Source: Folioceros fuciformis (lineage: Eukaryota > Anthocerotophyta > Anthocerotopsida > Anthocerotales). From it: a stretch of 28,745 nt of DNA. Made by a program: the position numbers and the translations under genes. The notes under the pieces were generated by a model. That model had not been told where the DNA came from. It searched no databases and was given only the letters and a program-made list of their open reading frames with translations. The stretch spans positions 92,835 through 121,579 of the forward strand of contig JBNGIO010006207.1 in NCBI GenBank assembly GCA_049999805.1, read 5' to 3'. This document shows, one piece after another, positions 20,719-28,745 of the stretch; within the stretch, counting starts at the first letter, position 1; the number at the start of each line of letters is the position of its first letter.

Positions 20719-23217
20719 ATGGATCCAAGGGAGGGGACGAAAGCAGTTTTAGCGGCCTGCCGTAGGTTGTCGGAAGGAGAATCATGCAGGTTAAGAGTAG
20801 ATGTGGAGAAGAAGCAGAGGGAGTGGATTTGGGAGTATGTGTTGAAGCACTGTACTGATCAGAGGATTATCGAGGAGTTGATGAAGGTGTACCAGATTCC
20901 CAATGACAACCTGGTTCTGAAGCGGATGTTGCTTCTTAGGACGCTGTCTTACCAGGTCACGGAGCCCCTGCTGCCAGATGCGGCACTGGACGTGCTCCGC
21001 GGGTTGATAGAATTGGCGAAACCCGGGACCCTTCCCGCTGCCTGGATGGTGGCGCTGCCCAGGAATTCTCCTATTAAGAGAAGGCGGGAATTGGAGTCGG
21101 AAGAGGGAGGACGCATTGCTAAAAGGGAGAAAAGTGTTGTAGATGGCTATCATCAGCATCCGGGAGTCCCTGGTGCAACTGCAGCGCGTGCAGAAGAGGG
21201 AGGGTTTGGAGGGAAAATCAAGGGGCCGGATATTGAGGCAGGTGCTGGTGGTGCGGCACTGGATGACCAGGTTTCAGGTAGGGAGACAGGTGCAGATTGT
21301 CCGTTGAACTCACGACGCGCTCCAGCTGAGGATGCGCAGAAGAAGAGGGTCTTGCCGAGTAGCTTGTCGAAGGGTTTTCGTAAAATCAGGGATGCGACCA
21401 GGAGTTCGTTTCTGAACGAGGAGACGTGCAGAAAGGGGAAGGAGAAGTTTTTTAGATTGTTTCCTAAGCCCCTTGGCATGGATGCAGAGAACGGAGAGAA
21501 GGAGAGGGGCGTAGATGTGGGGGCACAAGCTGGTGCTTCATCTGACGATCGGGGCAAGGCAAGCACTCTTCAGGACTGCACGTTATGTTACGTGCAGACT
21601 TACCAACCTCCAGACAGGGAACTTTTGCTTGCAGTTATGACAGAGTTGTCAGTGCAATACCTCAGATCCGAGCCCATGGACCTGCAACGATACCGTGAAG
21701 CTATACAGAAGCACTGGGGTGCCTCTGTGGAAGACACGGAGGACCAAGACCAAGATGATAGTGGTGTCTTTCAGGTGGTCAAGACAGCACTTTGGGCAGC
21801 ATTGGAGATGCCCGATCTTCGGAACAAGATAGTGAAGGAGCATAAGCGGGAGGATATGGAGAAGATTCTGACGGCCTTCTTGCATCAAGCTTGGTCAGAA
21901 ATTGGGCCCACCTTTCTTGGACGCATCGTAGGCGTAGAAGAACTTTCCAGCCAGGATGTGCCAACGGAGAACATGCAGAATGGAGCAAGAGTAGGCCCAG
22001 AAGTTCCTTCAAGGACTGACGAGGATGAAGCTGGAGGTGTGCAAGTTGTGCAGGGTTTGGGGGAGGATCAACGACGACAAGCAAATGCTGGGCGAAGGCA
22101 CTCGGGTGTGCAGATGCACAATTCTGAAAGTCGTTTTGGGCCCACCTTTCCTGGACGTCTCGTAGGTTCAGAAGAAGAACTTTCCAGGCTGGGCGTTCCA
22201 ATAGAGAACATGAATGATGGAGGCAGAGTAGGTCCAGAAGTTGTTACAGGGAACAGTGAGGATGAAGCTGGAGGTGTGCAAGTTGTGCAGGATATGAGGG
22301 AGGATCAAAGACGACAAGCACATGATGAGCAAGGCAACTCCCATGTGCAGATGCATAATGTTGAGAAACTTGTGGAAACTGGCTGTCTAGAGGCACAGCG
22401 TGCCATTCAAAACTTGCGTGAAAGTGAGATTCAACTGTACAGAATGGTGAAGGATCCTCTTCCACAAGCTTTGATGTTGGCTAACCAGGTTGGAGGCCAG
22501 GTTGAAGCTTGCCAGAATCGAGAACAGCCCGAGGCTACCCGTGGGGCAATAACCTTAAATAACGATCGGCTGAACTTGCAGCCGTCTGTGGAGGTGCAGG
22601 CTGTCATCCGTGTTGTTTATTTGAATTGTTCAGCCACAGCGACCTTTCTTATGCTAACATCTGTTTGCCTTGGTACTTCAGTTGATTGAGGAGGATATAT
22701 CCGAGAGTCCTGAACAGAGTATCCCACCACGCGTTGTGCTGCAAAGACCAGCCTCCAATAAGTTTACCCCTTTGGTGACAAGCCCTTTTGATTCTCCTCC
22801 TAGGATGCAAGTTAGGAGAAGAATGCGCAAGAAGTGGACAGAGGTTGAAGAAACTACGTTGAAATTGAACGTACAGAAGTATGGTCTAATATTGAGCCTT
22901 TCTGTCTCCTCCATTCTTTCTGGTTCTTTAACTGTTGCTGTCATACTCATTTCTGACGTACTCACAAGGAATTCGTCTACCTCTCAGGTATGGCAAAGGC
23001 AGGTGGAAGTTCATTCTGAAAAACAACATGGATGTCTTCACCACTCGCACAGAGGTCAGCTAAATATGTCAGCCCGTAGAGGTAGAAGCAAGGAAGAAAA
23101 GGTGTCTGCGTCCGAGTCCTTGACGTTTACTTCATCTAATTACCGCTATATTTTATGTAGGTTGATCTCAAGGATAAGTGGAGAAACATTGAGAAAGCGG
23201 AAGGCGTTTTGACTTAA
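20719..23217 (+). CDS. TRF-like telobox Myb (TRFL family) protein
   Basis: Exons are 20719-22593, 22682-22878, 22988-23054 and 23161-23217; the product is about 731 residues. Introns are 88, 109 and 106 bp. The first donor is uncertain (GTGCAG at 22594; in-phase alternatives lie slightly downstream). The frame stays open upstream through a TTG, but the first good start is the ATG at 20719 (G at -3 and +4). The C-terminal Myb domain has three Trp (about 677, 697, 720): KKWTEVEETTLKL, KYGKGRWKFILKN and, in the last exon, VDLKDKWRN, the signature of telobox Myb proteins that bind TTAGGG-type DNA. It ends ten residues after WRN. Residues about 30-100 form a helical region (WIWEYVL, PNDNLVLKRMLLLR) like the N-termini of some plant TRFL proteins. 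Basic clusters such as PIKRRREL suggest nuclear import. Residues 396-552 hold a duplicated 78-residue unit. Telomere binding is inferred from family; a transcription-factor role is equally possible. Confidence 0.85.
21904..22374 (+). repeat. In-frame 78-codon tandem duplication in TRF-like gene
   Basis: Two adjacent units begin GPTFLGR (21904) and GPTFPGR (22138). Both contain RVGPEV, DEAGGVQVVQ, EDQRRQA and VQMHN. The second unit has one extra codon. The DNA copies are clearly alike, including a long identical stretch around GAGGATGAAGCTGGAGGTGT, so the duplication is fairly recent. The unit is acidic and glutamine-rich and looks disordered. Confidence 0.9.
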
Positions 23218-24211
23218 CGGGAGCTTTCGCTTCAAAAATCCATCGAGGAGGCATGCTGCAGCGAGAACCCTACTCTTGCACGTTTTATGTTGAAGCATGG
23301 GCAGAAGGTCGGAGCTTGTAGAATGTAAACCTGGATCAGGTAAAGACATCTCCCTCACCATGCACGATGCTATGATGCATGCGGAGCCTACCGCCTTCCC
23401 TGTTGTGCAAATTGATGCCCTTATCAGGCCACCGGGATGGTGAGAAGGATTATGCTGGACTAAAGTACAAGGCCGTTCCTCGGATGAGGGGAATTCTTGT
23501 GCCACATGGCTTGGAGAAGGCGGCTCGCGCTTCTTTCTGGATTCTCACCTATAGACCGTGTGGAGGAGAGAGCCGTGGCGTCGGGTTTGAGCTTGTCGAC
23601 TGTTAGCAGCAGTTCTGTCTGCAGGCTGTGATTACGGAGCCAGTCCTAGCACCAGTCCTGTCTGCGTCCGCCAGCGATGGTTTTCTCAATAAGGAATAGT
23701 TCCAGGATTGCAGAAGCGTCGTGTCACCCGTAAGTGAGGGCTCCTCCAGCCCTGCCATTCTTTCGTGGCGGAATGCTTTATTGGCTAGGGTGGCCTTATT
23801 GCGCCACCTGCCACTGCCAGAGCGAGCAGGGGATCTTATGGTTGCCTACGATATGGAGAAGATGCAGATGAGGTTTGGCGATGAGGTTTGTGCTCAAGGT
23901 CCGCGTGGCAATGTAAGGCTACTCAGCAGACAGTTCATCCCGCCCTAGTATTTACTTACCTGCTGTTGCTTGGACCGGGAACTGAAGGCTACACACATTG
24001 AGGTTGGCCTCCGTCCGTTAAAGTTCCACGTACATCGGGTACCGGACGGACTTAGTGATCGTGCGATGCACCATTAGTGGTGTCTTATTTGTTATATGTG
24101 CGAACGGTCTATTTCTTGTTAACGTTAGGCCTTTGTTGAGCATCACCCTTATCTTGGGCCTTTGTTACGCACCACCCCTTACATTTCACGGGTGCCGGGC
24201 AGGGTCCCATT
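23218..24211. other. 3' flank of TRF-like gene, no supported gene
   Basis: It should contain the 3'UTR. Frames at 23379-23606 and 23721-23948 (+) have protein-like stretches (YDMEKMQMRFGDEVCAQGPR) but no recognisable domain or splice partner. They could be remnants. Confidence 0.4.
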
Positions 24212-24303
24212 CCAAGCTCGGTTCCGGTCCAGGCATGTGTCAAAAACCCAAGCTCGGTTCTTCAGGTCCAGGCATGTGTCAAAAACCCAAGTTCGGTTCT
24301 TCA
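24212..24303. repeat. 36-39-bp tandem repeat
   Basis: CCAAGCTCGGTTC recurs at 24212, 24248 and (as CCAAGTTCGGTTC) 24287, with GGTCCAGGCATGTGTCAAAA between. The first interval is 3 bp shorter than the second. Confidence 0.8.
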
Positions 24304-24317
24304 GATTCTGGTCCCCA

Positions 24318-24363
24318 CCCTCGGTCCCCGAGTCCGGTCCTCGAAAACAAAGGGGACCGAGGG
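24318..24363. repeat. 12-bp perfect inverted repeat (hairpin)
   Basis: CCCTCGGTCCCC (24318-24329) pairs perfectly with GGGGACCGAGGG (24352-24363) around a 22-nt loop. It is GC-rich and sits just before a long AT-rich tract. Confidence 0.7.
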
Positions 24364-24384
24364 TTCATAAGATGGCCGGTTGAA

Positions 24385-24570
24385 AAATAATAAATTACTT
24401 AATTTACTATTTATTAATACTACTTAATATAGTAATAAATCTTAATATTCTGATCCTCAATACATTGATGAGCATATCCATGAATGATTAAGGAGATAGA
24501 TTGATATTTGGTACATTTGTTTTTTATATTACTGTTTATAAATTATTTATTTGATATTTATTATGTTTAG
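24385..24570. other. AT-rich tract
   Basis: Nearly continuous TTAATA/TTATTA-type sequence resembling 2225-2290. No coding content. Confidence 0.7.
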
Positions 24571-24594
24571 TGACCAAGGGTCGCAAAAAGGCAT

Positions 24595-24800
24595 AGTCCC
24601 TGCTAAGTGCGGCACAGTCCCTGCTNNNNNNNNNNNNNNNNNNNNNNNNNNNNNNNNNNNNNNNNNNNNNNNNNNNNNNNNNNNNNNNNNNNNNNNNNNN
24701 NNNNNNNNNNNNNNNNNNNNNNNNNCTGCTAAGTGCGGCACAGTCCCTGCTAAGTGCGGCACAGTCCCTGCTAAGTGCGGCACAGTCCCTGCTCAGTGCG
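24595..24800. repeat. 21-bp minisatellite with collapsed gap
   Basis: Units of AGTCCCTGCTAAGTGCGGCA plus one base repeat on both sides of a 100-N gap (24626-24725). The visible units are almost identical and the gap lies inside the array, so the copy number is unknown. Open frames through it are repeat artefacts. Confidence 0.9.
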
Positions 24801-24817
24801 GGATTGAGTGGAGCTAG

Positions 24818-24856
24818 GCTAGGCAGTCTCAAGGACTGAGATAGTACTCAGTCAAA
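24818..24856 (+). repeat. Dispersed repeat, copy 2
   Basis: Matches 2349-2386, mainly with transitions and one short indel. Both copies lie downstream of an AT-rich tract, so the family may be longer than the matching core. Confidence 0.55.
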
Positions 24857-24896
24857 ATAATACCCTGGTGCCGGGCTCGCTTTCTTCTCTCTTTGC

Positions 24897-24904
24897 TATA
24901 TAAA
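24897..24904 (+). promoter_or_regulatory. TATA box beside MULE insertion
   Basis: TATATAAA is followed five bases later by the left target-site duplication of the MULE. If it served a plus-strand gene, the element landed at about the transcription start. Confidence 0.35.
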
Positions 24905-24909
24905 GCCCT

Positions 24910-24920
24910 GCATGTCATTG
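24910..24920. repeat. Left target-site duplication
   Basis: GCATGTCATTG, 11 bp, identical to 28159-28169 and directly abutting the left terminal inverted repeat. Confidence 0.88.
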
Positions 24921-25096
24921 GTTAGGCCTAAATATTGGTTGCCCAAGGTACGACCTGGCAAACCGACATGCCATGCCATGAGCATGGCCTTCCTCTCCCC
25001 TCCCCCTCCCTCTTGTATCTGTGCCAGCCCGCGACCGGGCCACCGGGGGCGAGGGGAACTAATTCAAGTTCCCGTCGTCCTGAATACCGCGGCAAT
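24921..25096 (+). repeat. MULE left terminal inverted repeat
   Basis: About 176 bp aligns with the reverse complement of 27983-28158. The first 80 bp are closest (shared GACATGCCATGCCATGAGCA); similarity fades after about 25096. Confidence 0.88.
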
Positions 25097-25308
25097 ACTC
25101 TGGCACGATACAAAGTCGAACTCGTCGGCACGCACAGCGTTCAAGCATGCGCAACTGGGACACACTGAGGCAAGCGTGGAGGAGGATCACCAAGATGAGC
25201 GGAGAGGACGATCACCAAGACTAAGTTTTTGATTAATTGCAGCATTGGTCAAAACATCTGAAGAGAGACATTACTGGCACCTACATCGCACTTACACCTA
25301 CACCTACG

Positions 25309-27499
25309 CTAGTTTTCTTTGTCTGCTGATAACTTCCAAGTCACTCTCTTCTTCTTTTTCTTTGGTGGTGAGAAGAATGGCTTAGTCCTGACGATGTTAT
25401 TGTCTCCCTCATTGGTGGTGAATGCTTGAATAGGCTGTCGTGCTGCAGGCATTTCCTGCTCATATGCAATCAAACGCTGGACATCCATGAGTGTAGGTTT
25501 CACCAAATGTGCTGCATCGCCCACGACTTCCTTATTCTTGTGCATCAAATTCATAATAGCATCGCAATCTTGTTCCAGGAAGCAAATCTGATCTTCTGTT
25601 CTGCTTTTGTTACATAAAACACCCTCCACAGCAGGTTGCACAAAACGCTTTCCATCAACTCTTCTCTGTTATCACAGAAAGCAAGAGTTGTTACAGGCTT
25701 CTGAATTACCAGACCATTTGTTGCTGTACACTGACATTTCATCCGAAGTGTGTATGAGAGCACTCCAAGCATATCCTGCACTTTCACAATGTGTTTACAA
25801 ATAAAGCCTGCACACTCACATGTAGCCCACATGGAATCTGCATACTCAATTGTATATGTCACATGGGCATCTGTTGAACTCCTGCATAAAGCTGTGGTAC
25901 AAGGTGGGGAAGGCAAAGTAACATGATCATCCTCAATTAGAGTTGCCCCATCTATTGCAGTGTGCACCAGTTTCTCCTCGGCTGTGTTAACCACATACCC
26001 TCCTTCTTTGCTATGGTTCACATACTAATAATGGGACACAATTACGAAGCACAATTGATGTAACAGCCAGTCTACTCGTCTGCCAGCAAGAGATGCCGTC
26101 GTAAGACTAATTTTCTGCTTAAAAAACCGATGCCATGCCTCTATAGCAGAGGCACAGTCTTGCCCTGCATGTGGAAGCATGCGGGCATTTTTATTGAACA
26201 TGCCTGCAATCAAAATAGGCCTTGTGAAGATGTGTATGTGCACAAGCTTGAAAAGGGAGAATACGAGGCTGGAGATATGGACTAGCCTAGTTGTGCAGCC
26301 CAGGTTGTTCTGAAATAGCCCATGAACGCGGGTTGTCGTTTCTCCCACTTGGCATAGAAGGAAAAATTGCAACTACTCACCCTCTCGAATTGTATCTTGA
26401 ATTGATGTGTTGGAGCCCTTAACGTACATTAGTTCACCTAATTCTTGCCATATGGCTTCCTTGTCTACCCTGTTTTGGACTTTCTTTATAAGATTACGAA
26501 GCCAAGCACGACGCACATGCTAGAGGCAAAGTAGAACAGGAACACTGTAATTGTAAACCTTTTGAATTGCAGCAATCTCAGTTGCACAATCATCAACCAA
26601 TATTGCAGAGGGCAACCAAGTTGCATCCTTACTTAACAGAACCTCATGAAACGATGTCAACCACCTGGCTATGGTGTCACTTGTATTGTCCTTTGCCAAA
26701 ACCCACGCTACCGTAATACCATTCATGTGAAGGTTGAAAGCCATAATTGTGAAGAGCTGGTACTTGTACTAGTTTACACCAAACGTGGAGTCAATCCCGA
26801 GCACATTATTCCTACCATGTGTCAAATAGGTCTGAAGCATGAACGGGGTCTGAATCTCCAAACAAAACGACTGATCGGCAATGGACTTGTGAAACACAAA
26901 TGCAGCATTGAGCCGCGTCCATATACCCACACTAATATTGTCATCCTGATGATGTTTCCACACTATACCCTGCAAGTCGACGACAAGCTTGTCAATGTCT
27001 GCACATGTCAAGAAATCATCTCTAACCTAGACATACTGTGACTCATGCTCCAAGCTTGTTGAAAGCCCACAACATTTCGCCTGCACCTGCTCCTGTTGTC
27101 GTCTAAGAATCTCTGACATAGAAACATTACACAGTAAACCATGTTTCACCCGTGCCTTCTTGTCAGCACTCAAGTGAGGAGCCCTAACATCTCTTGGCAT
27201 GCCAACGTACTCTGGGCCATGACACACTCTTCCAAAAACATCCACGTGCATAGTTTCGTATAATGTTACTTGAGCAATTACTAGCCATCTTCGTACCTAT
27301 GCAATGGCAAACAAAGCTTGACAACCGTGTTTGATGCGTTTACCGTTAGTAATCCGAGACCGTCTACGCTTCTTCTCACCCTCCACAGTAATAGGTACAG
27401 GTGGTGGAGGCATGGGAACATTCCGCATGTCTTGTGACCCATATCCACACCAATAATTGCAAGCAAAACATTGAAGATGAAATCTTTCAATGATACCAA
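25309..27499 (-). pseudogene. MULE transposase with SWIM zinc finger, interrupted
   Basis: One minus-strand frame runs from about 27499 to 25640. In order it shows a Cys-rich start (CFACNYWCG), a block with KKARVKHGLLCN and RRQQEQVQAK, then the MULE core. Likely catalytic acids are Asp at 26790-26792 (GIDSTFG), Asp at 26589-26594 (LVDDC) and Glu at 26139-26141 (AIEAWH). The family's C-x2-H motif lies at 26520 (LLCL, stop, HVRRAW). The SWIM finger (CECAGFICKH, C-x-C-x4-C-x-H) is at about 25791-25820. A frame slip near 25640 leads to a basic tail (KKKKKRVTWKLSADKEN) ending at 25309. Six in-frame stops, all TAG, lie at 27297, 27027, 26769, 26520, 26373 and 26025. The stretch at about 26180-26310 looks diverged or could be an intron ending GATTGCAG. 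In intact relatives this enzyme cuts and joins the element ends; this copy should be inactive unless TAG is read through. Confidence 0.85.
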
Positions 27500-27982
27500 C
27501 AAGCAGAAATTAAATGGATTGAATCCTTAGGCTCCATACATATCGTGTTGTGACAATGGCTGCATCTAGCTTCAGACAACTTACTGCTGAAGTATTGTTG
27601 GCCGGCCCTCTATGAGATGCCTTGTAATAATTTGTAGGAGCATGTGGCAATGAGTTCATGCCCTCTATGAAATCCTGCACTCTGGTTCAAGGGATGTAAG
27701 CTAGCTATCGTTGTTTGTCTTGGCCAGGACAAGATGGATGCTTGTATGAGGATTGTTGCCATTCCAAGTCACTGAAAGAAAATTTCCCTCCACCTGGCCT
27801 CTGAACTGCAAAAGGACAATGCACTGCAACCTCATCCATCGCTGGAGCACGATCAGTATACGTGCATCCTCCACAGCCTTCGGTCTTTCAACTCTTACCG
27901 TGTGCCATGCTTTGAGCAGAGCGCTCTCTCTGCTCTCGTTCTTAACTGAAACGAACGAAGGGCGAGCAATATCACCGCGGGA
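27500..27982. other. MULE interior, no separate gene
   Basis: Sequence between the transposase 5' end and the right inverted repeat. It probably contains the transposase promoter and 5' leader. The open minus-strand frame 28111-27701 runs through the inverted repeat and is not a gene. Confidence 0.5.
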
Positions 27983-28158
27983 ATTGCCACGACAATTAGG
28001 GCGTCGGGAACTTGAATAGTTTCCCGTCGCTCTCAATAGCTCGGTTGCGAGTTGGCACGAATAAGAGAGAGAGGAGTAGGGGAGAGGAAGGCCATGCTCA
28101 TGGCATGGCATGTCGGTTCACCAGGTCGTACCTTGGTGAACCGATATTTAGGCCTAGC
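27983..28158 (-). repeat. MULE right terminal inverted repeat
   Basis: Inverted partner of 24921-25096. Differences include an aligned 22-base block where all seven mismatches are G or C on the left and A or T on the right. Confidence 0.88.
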
Positions 28159-28169
28159 GCATGTCATTG
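28159..28169. repeat. Right target-site duplication
   Basis: GCATGTCATTG directly after the right inverted repeat, identical to 24910-24920. Confidence 0.88.
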
Positions 28170-28193
28170 TTCTGTTATTTGGCACTTCTTGTA

Positions 28194-28350
28194 TGTGGAG
28201 TCTAGGTGTGTACTTGGTGTTATGTGGAGTCTTGGATCAGTAATTAGTGTTCTGTGGAGTCTAGCTGTGAGCTTGGGTCAATACTTGGTGTTATGGTGTT
28301 ACATGGAGTCTAGGTGTGACTTTGGGTGTGTACTTGGCTTGTATTATTAT
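28194..28350. repeat. Imperfect repeat of about 30-60 bp
   Basis: TGGAGTCTAG/TGGAGTCTTG recurs about four times, followed by GTGTACTTGGTGTTATG-like text at varying spacing. A degenerate T- and G-rich tandem array. Confidence 0.6.
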
Positions 28351-28745
28351 AGTGATTTTTTCCTATTATATGATTAGTTAATTTTTTAGATATGTGAATA
28401 CTATGATGTATACTTTGGACTATGTTATATTCTCAAGTTTCTTATCTTTTATATCTCCAAGATGTATAGGATTCCAACTCTCACAATGTTCTTCACAATC
28501 AATGTTATTGGCACCTTGGGGTGGTATTTTAGTGAAGACATTGGGAATGCGTATTCCCCATAGGTAGTAGAAAGCACCGTCCACAATAGGTCTTTGGGAA
28601 GAGATTCACATTAGCATTGGCAATGGGAATATCGAATGTCCTACCCTCCTTTCATGATGAGCATTGTGTGGAGGCAAAACCCCGGGCACTGATTGCCGAC
28701 GGGTTCCACCTTTAGTGGCCACACTTATCCCACTGTCGTTGAGAC
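28351..28745. other. No supported gene
   Basis: AT-rich sequence followed by mixed sequence to the window end. A minus-strand patch near 28500-28590 (VDGAFYYLWGIRIPNVFTKI) looks protein-like but runs into stops on both sides. It may be a transposon remnant or part of a gene continuing outside the window. Confidence 0.35.

Larger units (their letters stand above)
24921..28158 (-). mobile_element. Mutator-like DNA transposon (MULE), 3,238 bp
   Basis: Bounded by long terminal inverted repeats beginning GTTAGGCCTAAATAT (left) and GCTAGGCCTAAATAT (right, reverse complement). It is flanked by a perfect 11-bp target-site duplication, within the 8-11 bp usual for Mutator elements. The interior carries one decayed transposase gene with a DDE-type core and a SWIM zinc finger on the minus strand. 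The long inverted ends, duplication size and SWIM domain together identify the superfamily. With no intact transposase it is presumably non-autonomous now. Confidence 0.92.

Noticed and set aside
24536-24832. Frames on both strands through the 24.6-kb gap
   Set aside because: The 21-bp repeat is a multiple of three, so it stays open in several frames; repeat artefact.
27701-28111. 136-codon minus-strand frame and its look-alike at 24935-25168
   Set aside because: Both are translations of the MULE terminal inverted repeat, which explains their similar peptides.

Overview
The window is nuclear DNA from a plant-lineage eukaryote (streptophyte). Three spliced genes carry it: a plant-type HSP70 resembling Arabidopsis HSP70-8, a full-length ABCB (MDR/P-glycoprotein-type) transporter, and a TRF-like telobox Myb protein whose last exon encodes VDLKDKWRN. 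All 16 introns I could place are GT-AG and 71-129 bp long. Such uniformly short introns recall lycophytes such as Selaginella, but a charophyte alga or a bryophyte cannot be excluded. Three runs of N (400, 100 and 100 bases) show that this is a draft assembly.

Layout. 1-5.4 kb: no confident gene, with a 47-bp tandem repeat, AT-rich and pyrimidine-rich tracts and one decayed coding remnant. 5.4-7.6 kb: coding-like blocks on the minus strand, interrupted by stops and frame changes, probably a decayed or unrecognised spliced gene. 7.93-9.99 kb (+): HSP70-8-like gene, two exons. 10.96-16.34 kb (-): ABCB transporter, at least 14 exons, convergent with the HSP70 gene, with part of its first nucleotide-binding domain lost in the 400-N gap. 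16.6-20.5 kb: a 129-bp tandem duplication upstream of the ABCB gene, several minisatellites and one possible small ORF. 20.72-23.22 kb (+): TRF-like Myb gene, four exons, with a telobox (TTAGGGTTT) about 200 bp before its ATG. 23.2-24.9 kb: repeats and AT-rich sequence. 24.92-28.16 kb: a complete Mutator-like element (MULE) with terminal inverted repeats of about 176 bp and a perfect 11-bp target-site duplication, carrying a decayed transposase and SWIM zinc-finger gene on the minus strand. 28.2-28.7 kb: an imperfect repeat and unassigned sequence.

Most interesting signals. The MULE transposase reads in one frame for about 1.86 kb, interrupted by six stop codons that are all TAG. In the best-aligned block its two terminal repeats differ only by transitions, always G or C on the left and A or T on the right. 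Together these suggest decay by deamination of methylated cytosines, although stop readthrough is not excluded. The TRF-like gene has the plant telomere motif in its own upstream region and an in-frame 78-residue internal duplication. The HSP70 has Asn where Hsp70s normally have Asp in the second phosphate loop.

The three host genes have unrelated roles (chaperone-like, membrane transport, telomere or DNA binding) and I see no sign that they form one system.
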